A DNA stretch of 11,777 nucleotides from Helicobacteraceae bacterium. Its GTDB lineage: Bacteria; Campylobacterota; Campylobacteria; Campylobacterales; SZUA-545. Positions 1-7,525 of the stretch are shown here, piece by piece. The notes beneath the pieces were generated by a model. The model ran no database searches, was not told the origin of the DNA, and worked only from the letters and a program-made list of their open reading frames with translations. Within the stretch, counting starts at the first letter, position 1; every line of letters begins with the position of its first letter. The position numbers and the translations under genes are program-made. The DNA lies in NCBI GenBank assembly GCA_031276985.1, contig JAISMA010000120.1, positions 1 to 11,777 of the forward strand, given 5' to 3'.

Positions 1-24
1 CGCGTTATTTATTAAAGCGCTCAT
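1..24 (-). CDS. 5' end of a second Sel1-type gene (partial)
   Basis: Only the first eight codons are inside the window; the gene runs off the left edge. They read MSALINNA, the same eight codons that start the complete Sel1-repeat gene at 1942. The ATG shares the bases ATGA with the stop codon of the 288-residue gene, the same junction as between the large effector and its Sel1 gene. The identity at the DNA level and the repeated junction make a second immunity-like gene very likely, but nothing of its body can be seen. Its sequence may diverge, as the neighbouring module copies do. Confidence 0.6.
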
Positions 25-869
25 ACGATCTTTCCGTTCTCGTCGGTTTTAAGTCCCAAACTCCGGAAAAGCGCGTTCTGTTTGGCTATGACTATTTCGC
101 GCTGGCGCTTTCGCTCCTCTTGCGCGATCCGCTCTTTTTCCTCTTGTTCTTTTGCCAATCTCTCTTGTTCGTTCAAGTTATTGATATGCTCAATATCGTA
201 TTGAGTTAGCGCTATAGGGTTGCAATCGCTAACCTCTATCTCAAAGCCGTAAGCTATCAAAGGATAAGCGGGATCGATATTGTCCCCGCTATGTCTATCT
301 CTGTTTATGGCTTTGCGATATAGTAGCTTAACGTTAAATCCGATAACGTATTTAACTACGAAGTTATCCGTTCCTTCCACAATCAAACAACATACGTTAA
401 GCGCGTCGCTTAACAGTTGCGCCATATCTGGCGCGTCTTTAGCGATTAGTTCGCGCTCTTTGTCTCGCGCCGATAAAAGAAACTCTATAATATCGACGCT
501 TTCTTTAACTTCGTCTAAGTTAAAGTAGTTCGTCTTTTTATCCGCATACCTTGAAACGATAAGTCGTTTAGCGACATTTTTCAAAGGGCGCGATAGACAT
601 AGCGTTTGCGAGTAGTTTATATATAGTTCCGTAGTAGGTCGTCTTTCTATAAAAACGTTCTCTTTTGGTTTTTCCAGTTTGCCTATAAACGCGAAGCGAT
701 CGGACAAAGCGGAGACAATGCGGCTTATTTCGTATTGAAAGGCTATATCGTATAGATCGCGGGCGTTATCGTAGTATTCGGCTAGTTTATGAATGATATT
801 CGCGTAGTTTTTCTCGCGCAAGGGCGAATTGTCGAACCGCTTTCTTATTTCGTTAAAGCGTTTGGCGTG
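1..869. repeat. module repeat, left copy (partner 1919-2790)
   Basis: Positions 1-211 match 1919-2129 with only a few mismatches (identical through 118), and 687-807 match 2596-2716 almost perfectly; 834-869 match 2755-2790 with two mismatches. Between these blocks (212-686 against 2130-2595) the copies are diverged, with one better patch around the codons for IVEG. The duplicated unit thus comprises the effector C-terminal module and the start of the following Sel1 gene. Confidence 0.9.
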
Positions 870-887
870 GGCGGTTGATGTTGTCAT
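21..887 (-). CDS. orphan effector C-terminal module (288 aa)
   Basis: This 288-residue protein is a free-standing copy of the last 284 or so residues of the 1420-residue effector (from HAKRFNEI to SLGLKTDENGKIV). The first 65 and last 70 residues are almost identical to the effector; the centre is diverged but alignable (LIVEGTDNFVVKY here, LIVEGADNFAVKY there). It has no PAAR-like domain, signal peptide or hydrophobic cluster, so it has no evident way out of the cell by itself. Residues about 225-270 form a highly charged Glu/Lys/Arg helix, probably coiled coil. The ATG overlaps the stop of the upstream Sel1 gene as ATGA, so translation is probably coupled, and its stop overlaps the next Sel1 start in the same way. 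It may be an orphan toxin module kept as a recombination donor, or a protein acting alone. I recognise no catalytic motif. Confidence 0.85.
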   Translation of the reverse strand: MTTSTAHAKRFNEIRKRFDNSPLREKNYANIIHKLAEYYDNARDLYDIAFQYEISRIVSALSDRFAFIGKLEKPKENVFIERRPTTELYINYSQTLCLSRPLKNVAKRLIVSRYADKKTNYFNLDEVKESVDIIEFLLSARDKERELIAKDAPDMAQLLSDALNVCCLIVEGTDNFVVKYVIGFNVKLLYRKAINRDRHSGDNIDPAYPLIAYGFEIEVSDCNPIALTQYDIEHINNLNEQERLAKEQEEKERIAQEERKRQREIVIAKQNALFRSLGLKTDENGKIV

Positions 888-1942
888 TGGGATTTGGCGC
901 TATCGAGGGCAAGCAGGGCTTGCTTGGATAATTTTTTGGCTTCGCCAACGCCGTTATTTGCGATCTCTTGAAAAAGCAATCTGGCTTTGGTTAAATCTTT
1001 TTTAATGCCTAAACCGTCTCTATGTATTACGGCGATCCAATATAAAGAGCCGTAATGGTTTTTATTTTTGTCGTAGGACTTTTGAAACCACTCGATAGCT
1101 TTGGGATAATCTTTTAGAACGTCTTTATATAGAAGCCCTAGATTATTAGGAGCGTTTATGTCGCCCATTTTATATGCGATCGTGTACCATTCGATAGCTT
1201 TGGGATAGTCTTGCAGGACTTGTTTATATAGCAAACCTAAAGCGTTAGCCGCTTCAGTGTGTTTTTTATTATGCGCGATCTGATACCATTCGATAGCTTT
1301 TGGGTAGTCTTTAAGCGTTTGGTGATAAAGCAAGCCTAAAGCGTAAGCCGCTTCAATGTCGTCCATTTTATACGCTTTTTCATACCATTCGATAGCTTTT
1401 GGGTAGTCTTTATCTATATCCGCGATAATTCCAGCCAATCCGTAAGCGCCTTCCGCGCTTCCCATTTGATAGGCTTCTTTATACCAGATTTTGCCGTTTT
1501 TATAATCGCCTAAACAGTCGGAATATACCATTCCAGCGCCAAGCGCGCAATCTTTATTGCCTCGATTGTAACACGTTTTATACCAATATAGCGCCTTATC
1601 GTAATCTTTGATATTTCTAACGTATATGCCCGCTAATAAAAAAGGCGCGTTTCTATCGCCCTTTTCGGATGCCTTTTCCAGCATTACGCCGTCGGCGTAT
1701 TCCTGCAATCTCGGATCGCTTGCGAATAATGGAGAGATTAAAAGAAACGCGAAAGTAAAAAGAGAAATGATTATATTACTTGCGATTGATCGCTTAGGGG
1801 ATAGATTCCCGCCTACGCGAGAATGACGATCTGTTTCATTGTTTAGATTCTGCGACTTCGCGCAGAACGACGGGAGGACGCGGGAATAACGAGAAAGGTT
1901 ATTTATCGCGTTGGTTATCGCGTTATTTATTAAAGCGCTCAT
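884..1942 (-). CDS. exported Sel1/TPR-like repeat protein, probable immunity protein
   Basis: A 352-residue protein. Residues about 53-74 are a hydrophobic segment ending in FAS that looks like a signal peptide, preceded by an unusually long 50-residue N-terminus. From residue 113 the motif DYPKAIEWY recurs at exactly 33-residue steps (DY at 113, 146, 179, 212, 245, 278), with A...LGLLY in the second helix, as in Sel1/TPR solenoids. The first repeat carries a Cys pair (C124, C132) in the C-x7-C spacing of Helicobacter cysteine-rich Hcp proteins, which fits a periplasmic location. Known precedent: Sel1-repeat proteins act as periplasmic immunity proteins for some type VI lipase effectors (PA5086-5088 with PldB). 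Position directly after the effector, with an ATGA overlap, supports immunity here. I kept the 1942 start because of this overlap and because an identical start is seen at 24. Pairing with the effector is inferred. Confidence 0.85.
   Translation of the reverse strand: MSALINNAITNAINNLSRYSRVLPSFCAKSQNLNNETDRHSRVGGNLSPKRSIASNIIISLFTFAFLLISPLFASDPRLQEYADGVMLEKASEKGDRNAPFLLAGIYVRNIKDYDKALYWYKTCYNRGNKDCALGAGMVYSDCLGDYKNGKIWYKEAYQMGSAEGAYGLAGIIADIDKDYPKAIEWYEKAYKMDDIEAAYALGLLYHQTLKDYPKAIEWYQIAHNKKHTEAANALGLLYKQVLQDYPKAIEWYTIAYKMGDINAPNNLGLLYKDVLKDYPKAIEWFQKSYDKNKNHYGSLYWIAVIHRDGLGIKKDLTKARLLFQEIANNGVGEAKKLSKQALLALDSAKSQ
1010..1606 (-). repeat. 99-bp tandem coding repeats of the Sel1 protein
   Basis: Six units of exactly 99 bp encode the 33-residue repeats. 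The core word CGATAG of the codons for AIEW starts at 1093, 1192, 1291 and 1390, each 99 bp apart, and the DNA of these four units is close to identical around that core. The high similarity makes unit gain or loss by slippage or unequal recombination likely. Outer units (toward 1606 and 1010) are more diverged. Confidence 0.85.
1805..1890. repeat. palindrome-bearing repeat element inside the Sel1 gene
   Basis: This stretch encodes residues about 18-46 of the Sel1 protein, between the start and the signal peptide, and reads like an intergenic repeat translated in frame (…RHSRVGGNL…). It holds two hairpins: ATTCCCGC/GCGAGAAT at 1805-1824 (one mismatch, 4-nt loop) and a perfect TTCTGCG/CGCAGAA at 1848-1867 (6-nt loop). 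The first resembles the dRS3-type ATTCCC-N8-GGGAAT repeats of Neisseria and similar repeats in many bacteria. Exact ends are uncertain. Confidence 0.55.
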
Positions 1943-2790
1943 ACGATCTTTCCGTTCTCGTCGGTTTTAAGTCCCAAACTCCGGAAAAGCGCGTTCTGTT
2001 TGGCTATGACTATTTCGCGCTGGCGCTTTCGCTCCTTGTGCGCTTTTCGCTCTTTTTCCTCTTGTTCTTTTGCCAATCTCTCTTGTTCGTTCAAGTTATT
2101 GATATGCTCAATATCGTATTGAGTTAGCGGCTTCATCTCGCATTTGGTTATGCTCGCGTGAAATCGACGCGAAGCGCCTACGGAGGAAATGGCGGGATGA
2201 TTTTGCCGCTCCTTAAATTCATACGTTACGTCGTATTTAACCGCAAAGTTATCCGCTCCTTCCACAATCAAATACAAATAATTAAGCGTTCGTTTTAACA
2301 GGTTTATCTTTTCGTCGTTTGAGAACGCTTTGTCGAAGTATTCGCTAAACTCTTGAGAGCGTATAATTAACGCTATCTGATCGATCTTGCTCTCTTTGGC
2401 GCATTCAAGATATACGCTCTCGTATTTGCCCTCGTTAACTTCCGACGGTATTGCGCAGTTAATAAACAATCGTTTGGCGCTATTAAGTAGCGAAGGCGTT
2501 AAAAAGAGTATATCGTCGTAATCAATATAAACGGCGTTTAACGCTACAAGGCTAGATCCGATAGACAAACTTTTAGTTTCATCGGCTTTACCCGCAAACG
2601 CGAAGCGATCGGACAAAGCGGAGACAATGCGGCTTATTTCGTATTGAAAGGCTCTGTCGTATAGATCGCGGGCGTTATCGTAGTATTCGGCTAGTTTATG
2701 AATGATATTCGCGTAGCTCTTATCATGCAATGTCGAATAACCGCCGTATTTGTAGAACCGCTCTCTTATTTCATTAAAGCGTTTGGCGTG
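1919..2790. repeat. module repeat, right copy (partner 1-869)
   Basis: This copy is the 3' end of the large effector gene plus the first eight codons of the Sel1 gene. Conserved outer blocks of about 211 and 195 bp bracket a diverged centre. The right boundary of homology falls at the codons for HAKRF: beyond 2790 the effector continues into its hydrophobic domain, while the left copy begins with its own ATG at 887. Confidence 0.9.
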
Positions 2791-5700
2791 AAAGCCTTGA
2801 GAGTTGGGATCTCTGCCCGTAAATATCATGGGTAACGCCTCTAAGATCGTATAGCGTTTGTCGGAGCGTTTGTCGTATAATACGGAAGCGCTTATCGCCT
2901 CTTTAACTTCCTCGCTTTCTCTATCGGTTAAAGCGTCGGATATAATCAAGCCTATTTCGCTAGCGAGTAAAAGAACGGTTACGGCGATCCTAACGTGCGG
3001 AACGGGACACAATAAGCCGACGGATAGAACGCCTTGAGCGAGCGCGAAGCGTCGTCTCGCTAGGTTATAGCTTTCGCTGTAGGCGGCGTTGTCGTTTGTA
3101 AGATCAAGAGCGCTGGATATGTAAGTTAGGGGGATTAAAAAGCCTAATCCTTTTGCGAAAGCCGGAGTTTTTTTCATAGCGGAAGCTATCATAACGGAAA
3201 GCGTCGCGCTATCCGATAGCGCTCCAGTTATTTGATAGAACTTTGGAAGCGATCCGTTATCAAACATATTTTTAAGGTTAAACAGAGCGGTTACGCCGAA
3301 TGATACTCTTAAGGCTTTAAGGGAGCGTTGGTAGAATTTGGAGGATTCTATAGCTTGACGCAATTTAGCGCTTTGCGATCCGCTTGTTCTACTAATTTCT
3401 TCGCTACCTTGCGATCCGCCTTTCGTATTGCTTCCTTGCCCCCCATTCCCAGCGTTATTCTCCGTTACAATTTGCGTCTGCCTTTGCGCCGTTCGCTCGG
3501 CTTTAATTTGCGCTTCGGTTTGCGATTTACTTTGCTCTTTCATCGCCTCGTCCGCGTTAATAGCGCCGCCCGCTATAGTCTTAACGTCGCCTAACAGCTT
3601 TTTAATCGCTCCGTATTCGGCTATGAAACTATCTCTGTTCTCGTCGCGCTTCTTAGCCGCTTCGGAATTGGACGCGTAGCGATTGTTCCGTTTTTCCCGC
3701 GCTGTAGTAAAATACTTTATCGCCTTGTCCAGATATTCGTCCTCTCCCTTCGCGTAAGCGCTCGCCTCTTGTTTGAAAGGCTTGAGAAATTCGTTTAGAC
3801 CGGCTTCGTATTTGCCCTTTCTTGCTTTAGCGTGGGCGATTTGCTTAAACAGCGCCTCGTTATAAAGCGCGTAGATCTCAAGGTCGATCAGCCTTTGCGT
3901 AACGTTTGGAGCGAATTGGATTAGATAGCCGTATATGTCTTTATGCAAAAACGTCATAGCGCGTCTAACGTTGGCGAGATCGTCGCTAAAAGGCGAAAGC
4001 AGATCGCTTTCCTCGTCCAGATCGGATATTGGCGCTATCAGGTTGTAAAGCGTTCCAATCATAACTTTAGCGTAGTTAAACAAACGCTCCTCGCCTTGCT
4101 CTTTTACTACGTCGAACAGACTTTCGTAATAATCAAGCTCAAACGTAAGCTCCGTATGTTTAAGCGCCTCTTTTAGCTTATTCGCCTTCTCGATAGGAGA
4201 ACCGCCGTAACTTGCGTCGTCGAATGGTTTTCGGGATTGTTTAGCGCCCAAAGAGAGCGATTCAAACTTAAGCGTTATTTTCGGATCAAACGATATGAGC
4301 TTGCGCGTCGCGTCCAAACTCTCGTATTCTTGAATAAGTTTGCTCTTGGCGTTGATAAAATCCTGATAAGCCGTTTGAAACTCAAGCTCGTTTCGGACGG
4401 CGTTTAACGCCTCCTCTCTAGCTCTTGGAAAGGATGCGAGTTTATTCGCCAGATCGTCGTATTGATCGCATAGCGTTTGGAGTTCGGGATATTTAGATCT
4501 CAGATCGCCGTATCTGTCGCTAAAGGCGAAAGAGAAGGCAAGCAAACGCGCAACCAGATCGGGCGAGGCTTGATTGTCTTTGTAATTAAGCGAGGCATAC
4601 CCTCTTAATATATCGCCGTTCGCGCCGCGATAGGCGTAATATTTATTCGCGCCGACGCTAATCCTAACGTCGTTAGCCTTTATAAACTCCGCGCCCAAAA
4701 ACGTCGCTTCGGCTACGCGCTCGTTTGCCGTATCGAGATCGACAAGCGGCTCCAGATCGCGATCGTCGCCTAGCATGGAGATGACTTCCTTAGAAAACCC
4801 TAACGGATTATTTAATACAAACCCTCTTATCTTTTCATACGTTTGCTTGAGCCGTTTTATATCCTCTTTATGAGCGTCGCGCTCCTCTTTGGTCGTATAA
4901 AAGCGCGTTACGATAGAGGCTACGCTATAGGCGTAGGCGTTCTTTGCCTTAAGCTCGTCGAAGAAGGGTTCGCAGTAGGCGTGGCGCATAAAGTATGAAA
5001 GCTCGTATTCGTAACGCAGATCCTCTATATAACCCATATAGTCGTAAACGCCCTGCAAAGCGTGAAATAGGCTTTTGTTTTTGAAATCTCTTTTAAGCGA
5101 TTCCAAACTCAAATAAAAGAATCTGTATTTACCCAGAACTAAGTTTTCGCCTTTAACGGGAAAGTATAGCTCGTCGCTTTCGTCGCCTTCGTAGATCTCG
5201 TTTGCGTTGGAAGACGATATATTCGCTCTTTTCGTCTCGTCGGCGAAACTTTGAGACGAAGTATTGGCGATAATATGCGAATGTCTAACGTAAAGCGCCT
5301 TTGTCGGATCGAATAATTCGCGCTTTTTTAGCGCCTCGGGCAAAGAGCCGTCGGCGTTGTGAATCGGAATTGGAGAATAGACGAGAAGGCGATCTTCGTC
5401 GGCTTTGCAGGCGATAGCGTCGAAGTCGTATTTTTCCTGAGCGTTTGGATTGTAAAAGCGGATTTGACCAAATTGCGCGTTATACATAGGTTTGCCTACG
5501 TCCGCGCCGTCGTTGAGGATCATATATTCGGTCGTCGTATCGGTTGCGCGATCGACAACGTAAAGCCTCGCGTCCAAATACGGAAAAACCTTTTCATATT
5601 GGCGGGCTTTGCCTATAGCGTCTTGCATAGCGTAGTAGTTTGGAACTATCCTAAACTCCCGTTTTGCGCGAAGGGGTTTGAACGAGGTTTTAGCGCCGTC

Positions 5701-6201
5701 GCCTTTCTCGCCGTTCATCTCCTTTTCTAGCGCGGCTTTCAAGCTATAACGTTTGAAATCTTTAATCAAAGGCTCTCGAACGGTTCTAACGGGCGCGATA
5801 AACAAGCCTTTATAGGCTTTTATCGTTTCGGCTCTCTCTATCTCTACGACTACGTTGACGCGCTTCGCTGAAATCTTCCATTTTGTTTGTCCCGCGTCTT
5901 TAAGTATAAGCGGATAGCCTTTGTCGGTTTTGCAGCCGTCCACGCGCAATAAAAACGTGCCGTCCATACCCATAACGTTGTCTTCGGTGTCCGTGCCGTT
6001 GGCGCACGCGACCAATTTGCAAGGACCGCCCGCGACGCTGGGAAGTTTGCAATCTTTGATCTCAGCGCCCACAATATCCGTAATCAAAAGCGGCTTCTTT
6101 TCGCCTATGCAATACATGGTTTCGTTTGATTTAAGCTCGACAACGCCTCCGTGAGGGCAGGTAATCGTCCCCGCGTCGCAAATAACCCATGTATTCGCCA
6201 T
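1939..6201 (-). CDS. large PAAR-like-headed effector, probable polymorphic toxin
   Basis: A 1420-residue protein. Residues 1-110 are a cysteine-rich PAAR-like (DUF4280-type) domain with C8, C15-P-H17-G-G, C31, C51, C61, C66 and C90; such domains cap the spike of type VI and related contractile systems. Residues about 110-880 are long, mostly helical and unrecognised. Residues about 886-953 are a Gln/Ser/Gly/Thr-rich linker. Residues about 965-1090 contain several hydrophobic segments (for example FAKGLGFLIPL and VTVLLLASEIGLIISDAL), an arrangement like membrane-acting VasX-type effectors. Residues about 1137-1420 form the module duplicated in the orphan gene, ending in a charged coiled-coil tail. 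The ATG at 6201 has AAGGA seven bases upstream. Its stop overlaps the Sel1 start (ATGA). A pore-forming or membrane activity is possible but unproven; no enzyme motif was found, and no Rhs/YD repeats. Confidence 0.8.
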   Translation of the reverse strand: MANTWVICDAGTITCPHGGVVELKSNETMYCIGEKKPLLITDIVGAEIKDCKLPSVAGGPCKLVACANGTDTEDNVMGMDGTFLLRVDGCKTDKGYPLILKDAGQTKWKISAKRVNVVVEIERAETIKAYKGLFIAPVRTVREPLIKDFKRYSLKAALEKEMNGEKGDGAKTSFKPLRAKREFRIVPNYYAMQDAIGKARQYEKVFPYLDARLYVVDRATDTTTEYMILNDGADVGKPMYNAQFGQIRFYNPNAQEKYDFDAIACKADEDRLLVYSPIPIHNADGSLPEALKKRELFDPTKALYVRHSHIIANTSSQSFADETKRANISSSNANEIYEGDESDELYFPVKGENLVLGKYRFFYLSLESLKRDFKNKSLFHALQGVYDYMGYIEDLRYEYELSYFMRHAYCEPFFDELKAKNAYAYSVASIVTRFYTTKEERDAHKEDIKRLKQTYEKIRGFVLNNPLGFSKEVISMLGDDRDLEPLVDLDTANERVAEATFLGAEFIKANDVRISVGANKYYAYRGANGDILRGYASLNYKDNQASPDLVARLLAFSFAFSDRYGDLRSKYPELQTLCDQYDDLANKLASFPRAREEALNAVRNELEFQTAYQDFINAKSKLIQEYESLDATRKLISFDPKITLKFESLSLGAKQSRKPFDDASYGGSPIEKANKLKEALKHTELTFELDYYESLFDVVKEQGEERLFNYAKVMIGTLYNLIAPISDLDEESDLLSPFSDDLANVRRAMTFLHKDIYGYLIQFAPNVTQRLIDLEIYALYNEALFKQIAHAKARKGKYEAGLNEFLKPFKQEASAYAKGEDEYLDKAIKYFTTAREKRNNRYASNSEAAKKRDENRDSFIAEYGAIKKLLGDVKTIAGGAINADEAMKEQSKSQTEAQIKAERTAQRQTQIVTENNAGNGGQGSNTKGGSQGSEEISRTSGSQSAKLRQAIESSKFYQRSLKALRVSFGVTALFNLKNMFDNGSLPKFYQITGALSDSATLSVMIASAMKKTPAFAKGLGFLIPLTYISSALDLTNDNAAYSESYNLARRRFALAQGVLSVGLLCPVPHVRIAVTVLLLASEIGLIISDALTDRESEEVKEAISASVLYDKRSDKRYTILEALPMIFTGRDPNSQGFHAKRFNEIRERFYKYGGYSTLHDKSYANIIHKLAEYYDNARDLYDRAFQYEISRIVSALSDRFAFAGKADETKSLSIGSSLVALNAVYIDYDDILFLTPSLLNSAKRLFINCAIPSEVNEGKYESVYLECAKESKIDQIALIIRSQEFSEYFDKAFSNDEKINLLKRTLNYLYLIVEGADNFAVKYDVTYEFKERQNHPAISSVGASRRFHASITKCEMKPLTQYDIEHINNLNEQERLAKEQEEKERKAHKERKRQREIVIAKQNALFRSLGLKTDENGKIV

Positions 6202-6208
6202 ATTTAGA

Positions 6209-6213
6209 TCCTT
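6209..6213 (-). promoter_or_regulatory. ribosome binding site of the effector gene
   Basis: AAGGA on the minus strand, seven bases before the ATG at 6201, supports this start. It is the only separate ribosome binding site seen for the three overlapping genes of the cassette; the downstream two rely on ATGA overlaps. Confidence 0.7.
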
Positions 6214-6288
6214 CTCGTTTTTATATTTTACGCTTATCTCGCCTTGCCGCCCGTCATCCCCACGCTTTCGCGTCCATTTGAACTTGAC

Positions 6289-6360
6289 CAGATCGTATTT
6301 GCGCCGCTTAGATTATAGCCCAGCGTAAATTATAAAACGCAAATCGCCTTTACGCCGCTT
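6289..6360 (-). promoter_or_regulatory. candidate promoter/operator of the effector cassette
   Basis: On the minus strand, perfect TATAAT hexamers lie at 6334-6329 and 6317-6312; either could be a -10 box for the effector gene, giving a leader of about 100-120 bases. Convincing -35 boxes are absent, which is common in Campylobacterota promoters. Two imperfect direct repeats of 21 bp (6340-6360 and 6289-6309, 17 of 21 identical, offset 51 bp) bracket both boxes and could bind a regulator. A 7-bp inverted repeat GCGTAAA/TTTACGC (6323-6329, 6349-6355) with a 19-nt loop overlaps the first box; it has no following U-run, so it is not a clear terminator for the antiporter gene. Confidence 0.4.
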
Positions 6361-6361
6361 T

Positions 6362-7525
6362 TTAGCCTACAAGTCGTTTGTTTTTCCGCTTGTCCAGCCA
6401 TTTTATAACGATCATAATCAACGCCGCTTCCGCCATACTCGCCACGATAAACGCCGAGTATTCGCTTTCGGTTAGCAGTTTGCCGTTATGCCCGATCGTG
6501 GCGATTGCCACCAAAAAGGTCAGCGGCATCGATTGAGACAGCCCCACCTGCAACCGCTCGATAGCGCTAAAAGTAGATCGAAAAGCGACGAAAGAAGCCA
6601 ATACCCGAATAGAGGTCATGGCAAAGAGTATCAAAGCCGCTTTGATCATAATATCCTGTTGCGCGATAAGCCGCAAATCCAGCGTGCCGCCCACGTGCAA
6701 AAAGAAAATCGGCGTTAAAAACCCAAAGCCGAACGCGCCCAATTTTTTTGGCAGATCGGCTTTATGCTCGAAGTGATTGGCGATAAACACGCCCGCCACA
6801 AACGCGCCAAGCACAAGCTCCAAATCCAGATAGATCGCGGCGGCGACAAGCGCGAAAAAGAGCGCGAACGCGATGCGAACGTCTTCGTCGAAACTTTCTT
6901 GCTCGGGCATAATTAGCTTTTTTAGCTTTGGAAACCACCAAAACAGCGCGGCGGAGACGTAGAAAAACAGCCAAACGCAAATCAACACGAAAAGTAGCGT
7001 CGCCATTGTTTGAACAAACGAAAAACTAAAGCCTTTAAGCTGAACGTAAGCGCTCAAAACGGTTAAAACGCAAATGCTGATAAGCTCGCCCGCAACGCCC
7101 AGCTTCAAACCGAAACTAAGCCATTCGCTCCTGCCGCGCGAGTGAATCAAAACGGCGATCATACCGACCGAGATCGTAGGCAACGCGGCGATATAAATCG
7201 GCGAAAGCCCAAGAAAAAAGGCAATCGCAATCGACAGCGCGTAAAGAATGGCGAAAAATACGGCGATCTTGCGCCACAGCGATCGCTTTATCGCGCCAAA
7301 CTCTCGTAAATCAACCTCCATGCCCGCCAAAAACATCAGATACAAAAAGCCGACCGTGGCGATTGAGTCAAACAGCGCGTCGCCTTCGGCGAAAAAGCCG
7401 AAAAACGCCGCAATCGCGCCCAATATGATTTCGGTTACCGCCACGGGCAGACCGCTTAAGCGCGACAAAAACGGCGAGAGCATAATCAGCGCCGAAAGCG
7501 CCGCCAAAAGAACGATGTTTTCCAC
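6362..7525 (-). CDS. CPA2-family cation/proton antiporter, membrane domain only
   Basis: A 387-residue, almost wholly hydrophobic protein with about 12 membrane segments, of the Kef/Nap-type monovalent cation:proton antiporter family (CPA2). Family-like stretches are FLYLMFLAGMEVDL (residues 60-73), LELVLGAFVAGVFIANHFE (235-253) and LTPIFFLHVGG (270-280). It ends just after the last membrane helix with a short basic tail, so it lacks the cytoplasmic RCK/TrkA-N domain of KefB/KefC and should not be gated that way. Where NapA-type proteins have an Asp-Asp pair in the transport core, I align Gly146-Glu147, which would suggest a different stoichiometry or ion; this alignment is by eye. It starts with GTG, whose G is the last base of the cdsA stop (TAGTG), so it is translationally coupled to cdsA. 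Substrate (Na+ or K+) cannot be told. Confidence 0.85.
   Translation of the reverse strand: MENIVLLAALSALIMLSPFLSRLSGLPVAVTEIILGAIAAFFGFFAEGDALFDSIATVGFLYLMFLAGMEVDLREFGAIKRSLWRKIAVFFAILYALSIAIAFFLGLSPIYIAALPTISVGMIAVLIHSRGRSEWLSFGLKLGVAGELISICVLTVLSAYVQLKGFSFSFVQTMATLLFVLICVWLFFYVSAALFWWFPKLKKLIMPEQESFDEDVRIAFALFFALVAAAIYLDLELVLGAFVAGVFIANHFEHKADLPKKLGAFGFGFLTPIFFLHVGGTLDLRLIAQQDIMIKAALILFAMTSIRVLASFVAFRSTFSAIERLQVGLSQSMPLTFLVAIATIGHNGKLLTESEYSAFIVASMAEAALIMIVIKWLDKRKNKRLVG

Noticed and set aside
1010..1606. Regular 99-bp repeats as a CRISPR or minisatellite
   Set aside because: The units encode a continuous 33-residue protein repeat with no unique spacers; they are explained by the solenoid protein.
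3328..4176. Plus-strand open frames opposite the effector gene
   Set aside because: They have no ribosome binding sites or recognisable protein features and are antisense shadows of the long minus-strand gene.
1939..6201. Rhs or contact-dependent inhibition (CdiA) protein
   Set aside because: No YD/RHS repeats, no haemagglutinin-type N-terminus and no VENN or PVxxxxRxxDPxG-type boundary motif seen before the C-terminal module.
6253..6274. Second copy of the palindromic repeat found in the Sel1 gene (CGTCATCCCCACGC similarity)
   Set aside because: Only the first dozen or so bases resemble it and no second arm could be found; too short to call.
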